A stretch of 64,000 bases of DNA from Candidatus Dependentiae bacterium (GCA_020431705.1 JAGQHQ010000001.1:1-64000); one strand, 5' to 3'. Shown: positions 47,443 to 57,274, counted from the first letter of the stretch. The notes: generated by a model from the sequence alone, not told the origin. Program-made: numbers and translations.

Positions 47443-48045
47443 CTATATTAGCAAACGAAATTGTTTTAACCCAATGCGGACATAATCAAACAAGGTTAGT
47501 ATAACTAAAATCATCATAAGGCAAAGCATTGCATAATATGTTTTAATAGGCACCCATTTAAAAAAGTAGCACGCAAATAACCAAAAAATAAAAAGGAGTT
47601 GTAAAAATGTAGTTGCCTTACCCAGCTTGGTTGGCGCGATCATCAGATTGCCACGAACACTATAAATCACTGTAGCACCACCAATTAGAATAAGCTCTTT
47701 TATAAGAACAAGCCACACAAACCAACACGGCAATGAAAACAAGGGAGATTGCACAAAAGCAAGTGTAAAAAAAATAGAAAGCGTAAGAAGCTTGTCTGCA
47801 AGAGCATCTAAACAAGCGCCTAAAAATGTTTGTTCGTTAAGCCAACGAGCCAATGCACCATCCACCACATCTGACCATGCTGCAACACCAAACATCAAAA
47901 ATGCAACTGACCAATATCCCAAACTCATCGCTACAACAATAACAGGTGTTAATATGATACGGACCAATGTAATAAACGTGGAAAGCGTTATTTTTTTTTC
48001 ATGTGCGGGCAATTTTTTTAAAAGTCGAAAACTAAATTTTTTCAT
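47443..48045 (-). CDS. pgsA: CDP-alcohol phosphatidyltransferase, likely phosphatidylglycerophosphate synthase
   Basis: 200-aa membrane enzyme. The CDP-alcohol phosphotransferase signature DGALARWLNEQTFLGACLDA continues to the second Asp pair (D-G-x2-A-R-x9-G-x3-D-x3-D) at about residues 65-88. Five to six hydrophobic helices are visible. The ATG at 48045 has AGGA 8 nt upstream and overlaps the end of mnmA by 14 bp; earlier in-frame starts lie inside mnmA. The usual product is phosphatidylglycerophosphate, but the exact alcohol acceptor is not fixed by the motif. Confidence 0.88.
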   Translation of the reverse strand: MKKFSFRLLKKLPAHEKKITLSTFITLVRIILTPVIVVAMSLGYWSVAFLMFGVAAWSDVVDGALARWLNEQTFLGACLDALADKLLTLSIFFTLAFVQSPLFSLPCWFVWLVLIKELILIGGATVIYSVRGNLMIAPTKLGKATTFLQLLFIFWLFACYFFKWVPIKTYYAMLCLMMILVILTLFDYVRIGLKQFRLLI

Positions 48046-49090
48046 GAATAATTCCTGCACCAAGACACACCTGATCATCATAAAATACGGCAAACTGCCC
48101 GGGCGCAATACCTTGATCATGCTGTGCAAGCTTTACTGCAACTGTACTACCAACAACATCAACAATGGCATCATACATACTAGCACCATGACGTAACTTA
48201 ACTTGGATATTCTTTTTCGATGGTGACATACCTGCAATCCAATTACACTGCACTGCCACAAAAAAATCACGCGATTTTTCAGTTGTATGATACTCTCTAG
48301 ACATATACACACGATTTTTTTGAGTATCTTTTGCCACAACATACCATGGCCCATGAGCAAGCCCAGAACCACGTCGCTGACCAATAGTATGATACCAAAA
48401 GCCTTTATGCTCTCCCAATCTTTTTCCCGTTTCAAATTCTATAATGTCACCTGGCTGTTGCCCGAGATAATGATTAATAAAATCATTAAACTTTAATTTT
48501 CCTAAAAAGCAAATTCCTTGGCTGTCCTTACGGTCTTTATTTGGCAAATTAAGCTTTTGCGCCAGACTACGCACCGCTTTTTTTTCCAAGTGTCCAATAG
48601 GAAAGAATATACGTGTTAACTGTTTTTGCGTTAAATAACTTAAAAAATAGGTCTGATCTTTTATTGGATCTGGCGCACGAACTAACTCCACCACTCCATT
48701 TTTTTCTTTTATTTGTGCGTAATGACCACTGGCAATTTTATCAAAACTATCATCAATATGATTCAAAAATGTGCCGAATTTTATCCGCTGATTACATAAA
48801 ACATCTGGATTTGGTGTACGGCCAGATTTGACTTCGTTCACTGTATAGGTCACCACTTGATCCCAATATTCCTTTTGAAGAGACACTATACGTAACGGCA
48901 CGTTAAACTGCTTGCAGACGCTTTCTACATACTGCACATCTTGCTGCCATGGGCAATGCCCCAAATAAGAAAGCTCATCCTCGAGCCAAATTTTTAAATA
49001 AAAGGCGGTCAAGTCATGCCCTTGCTCTCTAAGTAAAGCTAAAGCAACAGAACTATCCACCCCACCAGAAACTAAAACAGCTATCTTCAT
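48032..49090 (-). CDS. mnmA: tRNA-specific 2-thiouridylase MnmA
   Basis: 352-aa enzyme making s2U at tRNA position 34. The PP-loop is LVSGGVDSSVAL at the N-terminus. The two catalytic Cys are in PDVLCNQRIKF (about 98) and SQGICFLGK (about 194), and GQRRGSGL is present. The ATG at 49090 is chosen because the PP-loop strand begins there; an in-frame start 63 nt upstream adds nothing known. It would act on tRNAs such as the tRNA-Gln(TTG) in this window. Confidence 0.96.
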   Translation of the reverse strand: MKIAVLVSGGVDSSVALALLREQGHDLTAFYLKIWLEDELSYLGHCPWQQDVQYVESVCKQFNVPLRIVSLQKEYWDQVVTYTVNEVKSGRTPNPDVLCNQRIKFGTFLNHIDDSFDKIASGHYAQIKEKNGVVELVRAPDPIKDQTYFLSYLTQKQLTRIFFPIGHLEKKAVRSLAQKLNLPNKDRKDSQGICFLGKLKFNDFINHYLGQQPGDIIEFETGKRLGEHKGFWYHTIGQRRGSGLAHGPWYVVAKDTQKNRVYMSREYHTTEKSRDFFVAVQCNWIAGMSPSKKNIQVKLRHGASMYDAIVDVVGSTVAVKLAQHDQGIAPGQFAVFYDDQVCLGAGIIHEKI

Positions 49091-49284
49091 GGTGCTTATC
49101 TTAACATATTTTAAGCAAAAGATCTCATTTAAAGTAATTAGATATCGACACAAGGAACTTGGCTTAATACAACCCCAAAAGCCATTTAACTACTTGACTT
49201 TTATTAAAAATTTTTATTATATATACAATAGTATTGTATTTTTTATTTTTATTCTTTAATGTATAAATATAGGTTGGGGATCTC

Positions 49285-49902
49285 ATGAAAATATATTTTA
49301 TTTCGCTTTCATTACTTTTTAGTGGAACCTTCGCAGTTTTTTGCATGGAGGAAACTCCTCGAACACCGCTATATAGCACTACTGCTCATTTAGATACACC
49401 AACAACTTGCAATGATCACATCATATGGCACAATCCGTACAGTGAACAGAATAGGCCTGAAGCAACAATGCAAGATACCATTGATTATTGGAGAGAAAAT
49501 GAAAGGCGAAGCGATCACATAGAAAGATCAAAAAAAAATAACATTAGGTATAAAGAAGAAAAGGAAGACACTGAGAAATTGATTGAATTAAACAAAAGAT
49601 ATAATATTAAAACACTAACAAAAAAAGAATTAAACCAACTACTCGTGACCCCCAAAGAAAGATACGTTTCCAATAATAATAAAGCACTGTGGCTCATTCC
49701 CCTTGGAAACAAAACTGATTGCCTACAAGAATTTGTGTCAAAAACATATACCCTGTCAGATGACTGGTGCAAATTATGCTTTATTGACAATAATAACCGT
49801 CATTTTTATATAAGTGGTGAAAATCCACCCATAAAGTATACTTATGCAGTTGTCCATATATCGCTATTTGGAAAACCTGCAGAAGAAAAAACTCTAAAAT
49901 AA
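49285..49902 (+). CDS. exported protein of unknown function
   Basis: Not recognised. 205 aa with a signal peptide (MKIYFISLSLLFSGTFA, cleaved near residue 20). The body has a Lys/Glu-rich helical part (about 60-125) and an aromatic C-terminal part. TTGGGGATCTC precedes the ATG (G run). It is next to the transposase remnants at 49.9-50.8 kb. Confidence 0.58.
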   Translation: MKIYFISLSLLFSGTFAVFCMEETPRTPLYSTTAHLDTPTTCNDHIIWHNPYSEQNRPEATMQDTIDYWRENERRSDHIERSKKNNIRYKEEKEDTEKLIELNKRYNIKTLTKKELNQLLVTPKERYVSNNNKALWLIPLGNKTDCLQEFVSKTYTLSDDWCKLCFIDNNNRHFYISGENPPIKYTYAVVHISLFGKPAEEKTLK

Positions 49903-49942
49903 CGCGAGTTCGATTATTAAAGAAACTTGATGAAAAAAAGAT

Positions 49943-49991
49943 TTACGGTAATCTCCCAGGAATAAGTAAAAACCAAAGGGAGATACCGTAA
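49943..49991. other. inverted repeat at the left edge of the transposase remnant
   Basis: TTACGGTAATCTCCC (49943-49957) and GGGAGATACCGTAA (49978-49991) are inverted with one bulged base, around a 20-nt spacer. They sit just before the first transposase-like codons. This could be an element end or a structure sheltering the transposase start; I see no matching copy at the right side. Confidence 0.45.
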
Positions 49992-50756
49992 TGTTAGTAA
50001 CTATTTTCTGCGAAGTTGTGATGATTTTTGCAAGTTTTTAAAACAAACAGAAGCAAAAAAACTTCTGGCACAAGTAAAAAATGTTGGCAGAAAAAAAATT
50101 GACTGCGAGTGAAGTAATGATGATAACAATTTATTTTCATTATTCTGGATTCAAGTGTTTTAAAGCCTATCCCAAAAGTCGTATTTTTGAAGAAATTACT
50201 TTAACAAAGGCATAAAAGACCTTTACTTCAAAATTTTTTAGTTTTTTCTCCTCGCGCCACAAAAAGACTTCGAAAGCGATTTATCCATGAATGCGATCGT
50301 TCAACTTGCCATCTGAACTGCAAGTTGCAAGCATTCTCACACGTATACCTAGATCGACCGTATGGAATATATCCAAATTTAACGGCAATATCTCGATTCT
50401 TTTCAGAATCAAAACCTTTATCAAGACAAAGTTTTGAGTTTTATTCTTCCCGAAAAATTGACGGTTTTGCCGATAATGTTTTTTCAAGGAGGTTCATATC
50501 GGGAATATTCGCACCAGAAAATGCAACAGCTATTGGAATTCCATTGGCATCGGTAAGCATACATCATCGCTTCGTTCCAATTTTTCTTCTATCAACAGGG
50601 CTTTTTTTGGCTAAACAAAGAAAAAACATGGATCCTTATTTAAATCAATACTACAAAAAAGATTTACAGAAAAGAAAAGTTATTGAAACCGTTTTTGGCT
50701 ATCTCAAAACTCGCGTTTCTTTACTTTTTCCTTCTCTATTTTTACTTATTTTTTAA
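49991..50756 (+). pseudogene. decayed IS982-like transposase, interrupted
   Basis: Three pieces on the plus strand read like an IS982-family transposase. The first is an N-terminal CDDFCKFLKQTEAKKLLAQ (from about 50017). After a frameshift in an A run (50091-50098) comes KLTASEVMMITIYFHYSGF (family LSxSEIMTIxIxFHxSGY). The third is a C-terminal KRKVIETVFGYLK (about 50660-50710, family KRxxIETVxxQLK). The middle catalytic part is missing, replaced by an inverted IS5-like fragment. No intact frame survives, so it is dead. The region 49903-50931 holds no other gene. Confidence 0.7.
50166..50612 (-). pseudogene. decayed IS5-like (IS427/IS1031 group) transposase fragment
   Basis: Read on the minus strand in one frame: SPVDRRKIGTKR, stop, MLTDANGIPIAVAFSGANIPD, stop, LCLDKGFDSEKNRDIAV, GYIPYGRSRYTC, RWQVERSHSWINRFRSLF. 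This is the order of IS5-family DDE transposases, with the second catalytic Asp in DKGFDS and the Glu in VERSHSW. Three in-frame stops and a missing N-terminal third make it a remnant. It lies inside the IS982-like remnant in opposite orientation, so it probably inserted there and then both decayed. Confidence 0.75.
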
Positions 50757-50931
50757 TTTCACAATTCGCTCAAAAGTCTCCTATATACTAAACGAGCACA
50801 ACCGCTATGCTTTTTTTTATTTTCATATATAATAAATAATATTTTACTAGTCGTTATGCGACTGCACGTATGCGCCAAGATAATTTGCTAATTGAAAACA
50901 TTGTATTAATTGTAGTATCGGTAGAAAAAAA

Positions 50932-53796
50932 ATGAAAAAAAATATGTTAATCAGCTTACTTTTATTATTTTCATTATCACACGTAACCTGTGCTCATGGC
51001 ATGAAAGAAGATAAATATGATGCGCCTGACACCACAGTTAATTTCAATACAGACTTCTATGCACCACAATCTAACAACTCAATCTATAATAAACTACAAG
51101 AAACTGGTATCGCAATTGGTAGAACGCTTTATAAACACCCAATAGCCTACACAAGTATTCTTGGTGCAAGCGCAGTTGCTTCTACAGTTGGCGCCTACTA
51201 TTCATTAAAAAATCATAATGTATATGCTGCAGTTGCCTCTGGTATTGGCATGCTATTTACACTAGGCAGTATATCACCGGGTGTATTTGCTAGAAAAAGC
51301 GACATTGCTTCAACAGAAAAAGACCTCACTAATAGTTTGAAAACAATAAATAGACTCGTAAATAATATAGATTCTTCATTATATCAGTGCAAAAAGGAAT
51401 TTGAATCTTGCAAAAAGGAATTTGAATCTTGCAAAGAGAAATTTGAATCTGAAGATACTGATATTAACAAGAGTATTAAATGTATTGATGATAATACTAC
51501 TCATATTACTAATAATACCTCTAATATTTATAATAATACTAAAAAGATTAATGCCGAGGCTGAAACATTAAACATAACGATAGCAAAACATAATGCTGCA
51601 GAACTAAGTAATTTACATGAACGTGTTTATGGTGATATACCCAAAACACTTGATTATTTTGAAAAAGAAATACAACAAAACAACACAACAAGTACCTGGT
51701 CTGAGCTTGAAAATACAGTAATAACGTTCGATTTTGAAAATATAACAAATTTATATAATTGTTTTTCTACTCACGCCGATTGTATCATACATAATACACA
51801 CCTTAAAGAATCAAAGATCTTTATATGTAATAATATTTATACAAGGAATCTTTCCTATATAACTAGTTTTAATAACCAAAGCGTAGAGCTGTCTAATCGT
51901 ATTCGTCAAAACACTGGTGAACGCCTAAGCGTGCATCTATCTATCAATGAATTATTGCGTAATAATCTTCAAACAACAGGTAAAACAATTACGGAATTAA
52001 GAAAAGAAATAAATAGTATAAAAACAGAATACATAAATAGTATAAAAAAAAAAATACAGACGATAATAACAATAACAAAAAAAACAAAGCCGAATAAGAA
52101 GATAGGTATTTTACGCCAATCATACTCAAATTACGTATTCTATATGAATACGCTTGCTTCTCAATATGCAAACCTTATTCCATTGGGCATTAGAATTGCA
52201 AAATCAATATTTAGCATAATAAAAAATATGAATACTTCTAATAACTGTTATACATATTTGAATAAGTTAAATAAATGTTATAAAAAATACGATACTACAA
52301 ATGATAATATAGATAACACTATTAGAACTAGTTTCTCTACACCCATGCAAGCACTTTTTAAAAAAAAATTAGATAAACTTTCAGGATATGATCTTGCACT
52401 TGCAGCAAACAAACTTACGCTTGAACAACTCGAAAAGAGTAATATTAATATCACTAATCCCATTAGTATAAATATACAGCAGTTTCAAAATCAATTTAAT
52501 CAAAAGGTTATAAACGCAGTAAATAATAACAAATACTTTTATTGTGATACAAAAAAACATTATGATAAACTAAGTCAGGCACTATTAATATTAAAAGATA
52601 GCTTACAAAAGTCACCTGATTCTATTTACACATCTATAAAAAAATTTTTTATAAGCACAGCGGATATTATTAAAAATACAACATGTTTAAAATTGTATGG
52701 ATTAGATACATTAATTCCCTGGTTTATTTTATACAAAGCTCGTTATATTGATCATTCATTTACTACATTTACAGAACAGTACACTAGGTTGCCACAAGTG
52801 CATAACCAGCCATATGCAGGAAAAGGAATCTCAAAAACAAGTCAACAGCCATCATGTCAATACTCGGCATATACAAGAACGGGAGGCACACATGAAAACG
52901 AAGATTTTATTTCTACAATTTATCTCCCAAATGCTAACTATACACTCTACAGTATATTTGATGGATATAATGAAGCAAAGTCACTTACATCTTCAAGCGT
53001 AATAGGCTCGCTTGCGCTTGCTTATTTTCTAAATAAAAAATTAGCAAAAAGTAATAGCGTAGAATCTATACAAGATGTTATGCCACTAGTACAACAATAT
53101 ATGAATAACATATACAAAAAAAATGGTGATGGTTTTTGGTGTAGCGGTAGTAATATAGTCTTTGCGCTCAAAAATAGTAATAATAATTTCTACTGCTTTA
53201 ATCATGGTGATGCACTTGCTTATTTCATTCCCGACAATAAAGATGTATTTAACATAGATGAAAAATTTAAATCAAACAGTCAAATAACTGAAAAAACTAC
53301 CTCGTTTTTAGATACAAATAACAATAAAATAATATTGCTTGGACACCCAATTAATGATCATTTAAGATCTGCACTATTCAGCTCTGATTGCATTAAAAAC
53401 GGTGCCGCACTTGTATGCGGCGGACTAGGAAGTGGAGCGCTTGATTTCAAAAATACAGTACAAACAATTCAATTATTTGATGGCATTTTTCTTCGTGGTG
53501 CACCCAACGGATTTTCAATACCAAATAATACAAATAAAGGTTATCTCATTTTAACATCTGATGGCTTTGAAAATTTGGTTAATAGAGGCCGTAAAGATCC
53601 ATTTAACCATAAAGCAATTCAAAATAACGATGTAGCATGCAAACTTGGAGATTGCTTAATAAATGTCTTACTGGAATATAGAAAAAATAAAACAAACACT
53701 ATGAACAATATTGTTAATACCCTTATACATCAAAACCGCGAGACTGCATCAAAAATTGATGACATATCCTTCATCATTATTCCGATAGGATTCTAA
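50932..53796 (+). CDS. large exported protein with C-terminal PP2C-like phosphatase domain
   Basis: 954 aa. Signal peptide about residues 1-23, then hydrophobic helices near 60-120, a helical, Asn/Lys-rich middle (about 130-610) and a C-terminal domain with the PP2C (PPM) motif order. These are ENEDF (656), SIFDGY (676), SGSNIVFAL (738), NHGDALAY (759), LTSDGFEN (876) and KIDDISF (943). They match ED, FDGHGG, GSTA, NVGDSR, SDG and DN, so the metal-binding Asp residues are mostly in place, although FDGH is FDGY and the Arg of GDSR is lost. A 21-bp unit repeats three times at 51388-51450. Very AT-rich. An exported PP2C-like protein could act on host phosphoproteins; catalysis is unproven. Confidence 0.75.
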   Translation: MKKNMLISLLLLFSLSHVTCAHGMKEDKYDAPDTTVNFNTDFYAPQSNNSIYNKLQETGIAIGRTLYKHPIAYTSILGASAVASTVGAYYSLKNHNVYAAVASGIGMLFTLGSISPGVFARKSDIASTEKDLTNSLKTINRLVNNIDSSLYQCKKEFESCKKEFESCKEKFESEDTDINKSIKCIDDNTTHITNNTSNIYNNTKKINAEAETLNITIAKHNAAELSNLHERVYGDIPKTLDYFEKEIQQNNTTSTWSELENTVITFDFENITNLYNCFSTHADCIIHNTHLKESKIFICNNIYTRNLSYITSFNNQSVELSNRIRQNTGERLSVHLSINELLRNNLQTTGKTITELRKEINSIKTEYINSIKKKIQTIITITKKTKPNKKIGILRQSYSNYVFYMNTLASQYANLIPLGIRIAKSIFSIIKNMNTSNNCYTYLNKLNKCYKKYDTTNDNIDNTIRTSFSTPMQALFKKKLDKLSGYDLALAANKLTLEQLEKSNINITNPISINIQQFQNQFNQKVINAVNNNKYFYCDTKKHYDKLSQALLILKDSLQKSPDSIYTSIKKFFISTADIIKNTTCLKLYGLDTLIPWFILYKARYIDHSFTTFTEQYTRLPQVHNQPYAGKGISKTSQQPSCQYSAYTRTGGTHENEDFISTIYLPNANYTLYSIFDGYNEAKSLTSSSVIGSLALAYFLNKKLAKSNSVESIQDVMPLVQQYMNNIYKKNGDGFWCSGSNIVFALKNSNNNFYCFNHGDALAYFIPDNKDVFNIDEKFKSNSQITEKTTSFLDTNNNKIILLGHPINDHLRSALFSSDCIKNGAALVCGGLGSGALDFKNTVQTIQLFDGIFLRGAPNGFSIPNNTNKGYLILTSDGFENLVNRGRKDPFNHKAIQNNDVACKLGDCLINVLLEYRKNKTNTMNNIVNTLIHQNRETASKIDDISFIIIPIGF
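51388..51450 (+). repeat. three tandem 21-bp repeats coding Cys-Lys heptads
   Basis: Units at 51388-51408, 51409-51429 and 51430-51450; the first two are identical and the third differs slightly. They encode CKKEFES, CKKEFES and CKEKFES, a heptad that fits a coiled coil in the PP2C-like protein. Such repeats can change copy number by slippage. Confidence 0.8.
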
Positions 53797-53866
53797 GTTA
53801 AAAATTATCTCGCACAGTTAGCTCATTTATTTGTATAAGACCACAATTACCGCTATACTCTAAGAC

Positions 53867-55531
53867 ATGGATAATACTATAGAACAGATACAACATACAT
53901 TTTCGGCTTTTTTGAAGCAAAAATACGGTATAGACAATATTCTTGCTCAAAGGGGGACATTTACTATCAATGCAAATCCCAATAAACAGCAATTTGGTGA
54001 TTTAAACAGTAATGCTCCAATGGTTTTGGCTAAAGTATTAAAACGCAATCCACAAGAACTTGCTCAGGAGATTATTGACACATTTTATCACGAATACGTG
54101 GAAAAATTAAAAATTGCTAGCCCATGTTTTTTAAATGCAACGCTTACTCCATTAGCATTTCATAAGCTTATAGCCGATATTTTTCAGCACAAACAAAAAT
54201 TCTTTGCCAACGATCATGAATATAAAGAAAAAAATTACTCAATTGAGTTTGTAAGTGCAAATCCAACGGGCCCCCTTCATCTAGGGCATGGAAGAGGTGG
54301 TATCATTGGTGATGTACTTGGTAACATTTTACGTTTTTTAGGATATCAAGTAAATAAAGAGTTTTATATCAATGATGCTGGAGAACAGATAAAAAAACTA
54401 GGTATATCATTCAAAATTCGCTGTCAACAAGCCGCTGGCATTGATGCTGTATTGCCTGCAGATGCGTATCATGGCCAATATCTAGCAGATTTAGCACAAG
54501 AATGCATTAAAGAATACGAGGATAATCTAACACAATTATGGAAACAATCAGAACACTTTTTCGAAAACTTTGCAAAGGAACATTTACTCGCAACAATCAA
54601 AGGAACTCTTGAACAATATGGTATCGAATTTGATACATGGTTTTCTGAAAAAACGTTACATACATCCCATGCTATAGATAAAGCTATTACCTTTTTAGAT
54701 AAAAAAGGCTATGTGTTTGAGCAAGATGGTGCTCAATGGTTCCGCGCAACTGATTTTGGCGATGACAAAGACCGTGTAATTAGAAAGGCTGATGGCCAAT
54801 TGACCTATGTTGCTGCCGATATTGCGTATATGCGTAATAAAATTAAACGCGGTGCGAACCATTTGATTATGATTTTGGGGCACGATCACCATAGCTATAT
54901 GATGCGCCTAGAATGCGTTCGCACAGCACTTGGGTTTGAGCATGTGCCACTTAACGTCATTTTATATCAGCTAGTTAAAATGAAATCTCAAGGACAATTA
55001 GTACAGATGTCAAAACGTACGGGTACAATGGTCACACTTTCAGAAGTTATTGAAGCTGTTGGCACTGATGTTGCCCGATTTTTCTACCTACATCGCAAAG
55101 CTGATGCACAGCTTGAATTTGACCTTGATTTAGCGCTTAAAAAAACAGATGAAAATCCTGTATATTACGTACAATATGCATATGTCCGTATTAACAGTGT
55201 TCTTTCAAATGCTAAAAAAATTAAGGATCTAGAAAACATTACAGCCGCCGACAGTGCACGTCTTGGTACAGATGAAGCTCTTCTCATTAAAAAAATTACT
55301 TCACTCAAAGAACTTTTAGAAAATATAAGCAATAATTATCAGACACACTTGCTCACCTATTATGTTGTAGAGCTTGCAGATATCTTTCATTATTATTACG
55401 CACATCACCGCATTATTAACGCAGATAATATCGATCAAAGCCGCGCTCGATTGCTTCTTTTATATATATTAAAAAATACCTTTTCTACTATTTTTGATCT
55501 ATTGGGCATCAGTAAACCTGAAAAAATGTAA
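53867..55531 (+). CDS. argS: arginyl-tRNA synthetase
   Basis: 554-aa class I synthetase. HIGH-type motif NPTGPLHLGHGRG near 140, a KMSK-like MSKRTGTM near 385, and the C-terminal DALR anticodon-binding domain ending DLLGISKPEKM. The N-terminal additional domain characteristic of ArgS is present. The ribosome binding site is weak. Length is typical. Confidence 0.96.
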   Translation: MDNTIEQIQHTFSAFLKQKYGIDNILAQRGTFTINANPNKQQFGDLNSNAPMVLAKVLKRNPQELAQEIIDTFYHEYVEKLKIASPCFLNATLTPLAFHKLIADIFQHKQKFFANDHEYKEKNYSIEFVSANPTGPLHLGHGRGGIIGDVLGNILRFLGYQVNKEFYINDAGEQIKKLGISFKIRCQQAAGIDAVLPADAYHGQYLADLAQECIKEYEDNLTQLWKQSEHFFENFAKEHLLATIKGTLEQYGIEFDTWFSEKTLHTSHAIDKAITFLDKKGYVFEQDGAQWFRATDFGDDKDRVIRKADGQLTYVAADIAYMRNKIKRGANHLIMILGHDHHSYMMRLECVRTALGFEHVPLNVILYQLVKMKSQGQLVQMSKRTGTMVTLSEVIEAVGTDVARFFYLHRKADAQLEFDLDLALKKTDENPVYYVQYAYVRINSVLSNAKKIKDLENITAADSARLGTDEALLIKKITSLKELLENISNNYQTHLLTYYVVELADIFHYYYAHHRIINADNIDQSRARLLLLYILKNTFSTIFDLLGISKPEKM

Positions 55532-55730
55532 GTTTTTTTAGTTTAAACTGCATAATTTTTCCCCACCAAATGCCAAAAAATATCAATACTTCCTCTAAAT
55601 CAGCTTATTCAAAAAAAAAATTTATAGAAAAATATTGATTTTTTTAGGTCACATTTATTACAATTATAATTGTAATTCAAGGCAAAGTTCACAATCAATA
55701 ACCCTATTTAAAGAAGAAGGGAGAACTATT

Positions 55731-56168
55731 ATGAAGAAACAGTTATCACAAGTAACAGTAGGTATTTTGGTTAGTTTATGTTCAATATTTGGAACTAATG
55801 CAGCATTTAATGACTATGGAGAAAGAATAAAAACAAAAGAAACATCAATGGCAGCTAAAGGAAAAAGCACCATAAAAAGAATGGAATCAAAAGCAAAAGA
55901 AAAAATGTCTACAACAAAAGAAAATGATGTAATGCTCAAAGATCAAAAAGCGGTTAATAAAAAAATTGTCAGCTTCCTAAAAAGAAAGCTCAAGCAAATT
56001 GAAAATCAACATGAGTCGTACAGCAATTTTATTGAACGAAATGATGAACAATTAAATCAGGCACAAACAAATAAATTGCAAGAAATACAGAAAAAATATG
56101 CAACAATTAAAGATCATCTAGAAAAAACAATTGAAAAGCATGAGACATTGCTTGAAAAAATGAAATAA
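55731..56168 (+). CDS. small exported Lys/Glu-rich coiled-coil protein
   Basis: Not recognised. 145 aa from the ATG at 55731, with GAAGGGAG at good spacing (an upstream in-frame ATG at 55635 would place the signal peptide 32 residues inside). Signal peptide to about residue 24 (ending TNA). The mature part is almost wholly Lys/Glu/Gln/Met helix, probably coiled coil. It is the first of three small exported genes in a row (next at 56190 and 56714). Confidence 0.6.
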   Translation: MKKQLSQVTVGILVSLCSIFGTNAAFNDYGERIKTKETSMAAKGKSTIKRMESKAKEKMSTTKENDVMLKDQKAVNKKIVSFLKRKLKQIENQHESYSNFIERNDEQLNQAQTNKLQEIQKKYATIKDHLEKTIEKHETLLEKMK

Positions 56169-56189
56169 ATATAACAAGCAAGGAAAATA

Positions 56190-56696
56190 ATGAAACAACA
56201 CAATAAAATATTTACCATATTTATTTCTACGCTTTTATGGGTAAGTACTGGTCATACTAAGTGGTTTTCTCCACAATTTAGTGAAGATGGTCAGTATATC
56301 AAAATATCTGCTCGCGCATTTAGTTGTGGTAGTGTTTTGATAAAACCTATTGTGGCAAATATTGGTGTTGACGAAGGATATACCGATGCGTACCTACAGG
56401 TACGCTCGGTACCATTTAGCACTAAATATACACCGCATGAAACACTTGGTTCTGCACCTCTTATGGCAGAAGGTATTCATGCTCGCTTTGGATGGGGGAC
56501 ACCATTCAAAAAATTCTCTCATTATCGTGTATATTGCGAAAAAGTAAATATCGCACGTGGTAACAAAAAAGTAGTCACCCCTGTTAAATGTCAAGATGTA
56601 GTAACACTCGAGCGAATTAAAATGCATGGCCACTGTGGGTTGAATTTTCTCCCCGGCGCAGCTGGTGGCGAATGGAAACCACTTAACATGAAATAG
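56190..56696 (+). CDS. small exported protein, paralogue A
   Basis: Not recognised. 168 aa with a signal peptide (ending near Gly-His-Thr) and a mature domain shared with the next gene. Common positions include PIVANI, DEG, LQVR, EGI, a Trp-Gly, SHYR, CEKVNIARG, VVT, RIK and the terminal PLNMK. Two Cys in equivalent places may form a disulfide. AAGGA lies before the ATG. Confidence 0.65.
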   Translation: MKQHNKIFTIFISTLLWVSTGHTKWFSPQFSEDGQYIKISARAFSCGSVLIKPIVANIGVDEGYTDAYLQVRSVPFSTKYTPHETLGSAPLMAEGIHARFGWGTPFKKFSHYRVYCEKVNIARGNKKVVTPVKCQDVVTLERIKMHGHCGLNFLPGAAGGEWKPLNMK

Positions 56697-56713
56697 TAAA
56701 AAAGGAATAAATT

Positions 56714-57211
56714 ATGAAACAAAAACCTTTTACTCTTATTGCACTTATCGCTTTAGCAGTAGTTGGTTCTACAGCTGCAAAAAACATAGAGCCTTTCATT
56801 GATCCAACTGAAGGCTACATAAAAATGGCAAGTACTTGGGGCCTTTGTGGCGGACTACTTATCAGACCCATTGCAGCCAATATTGAAGCTGATGAGGGTT
56901 TTGACAACGCAAGATTACAATTACGCGCCGTAATTTATAGCTCAGAATATTCTCCAAAAAAAGAGGTAGGTAGAATGATTTTAGGCCCAGAAGGTATACG
57001 AACTACCTACCGATGGGGTATGGCCTTCAGGCCACAATCACACTATCGAATTTTTTGTGAAAAAGTAAATATTGCTCGTGGTGGAGAAGAAGTGATACAG
57101 CCTATTGACTGTAACACTGTAGTTACCATTGATCGTATAAAACATAATAGACCATGTGTTATTGGTCCGGCTGGTCCTGGCGGAACATTTGCACCACTCA
57201 ACATGAAATAA
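56714..57211 (+). CDS. small exported protein, paralogue B
   Basis: 165-aa paralogue of the gene at 56190. Signal peptide about residues 1-22 (ending TAA). Shared blocks PIAANI, DEG, LQLRAV, EGI, SHYR, CEKVNIARG, VVTIDRIK and the final PLNMK are in the same order and spacing. Overall identity is moderate, so the duplication is old. AAGGA lies before the ATG; a terminator follows. No known family seen. Confidence 0.65.
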   Translation: MKQKPFTLIALIALAVVGSTAAKNIEPFIDPTEGYIKMASTWGLCGGLLIRPIAANIEADEGFDNARLQLRAVIYSSEYSPKKEVGRMILGPEGIRTTYRWGMAFRPQSHYRIFCEKVNIARGGEEVIQPIDCNTVVTIDRIKHNRPCVIGPAGPGGTFAPLNMK

Positions 57212-57233
57212 TATTCCACCGTAATAATCTTAT

Positions 57234-57274
57234 AAAAATCCCCAGCAAGGTTGTTAGCCTGCCGGGGATTTTTA
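57234..57274 (+). terminator. Rho-independent terminator before tsf
   Basis: AAAAATCCCC pairs with GGGGATTTTT around a partly paired inner loop (AGCAAGG...CCTGC). The 3' side ends in a T-rich run. It closes the small exported gene group and separates it from tsf. Confidence 0.85.

Noticed and set aside
50325-50756. 143-aa plus-strand frame as a gene
   Set aside because: Its first half is the antisense of the IS5-like fragment; only the last third is transposase-like, from the IS982-like remnant.
51388-51450. Short repeats as a CRISPR array
   Set aside because: Three adjacent 21-bp units without spacers that encode heptads inside a long gene.
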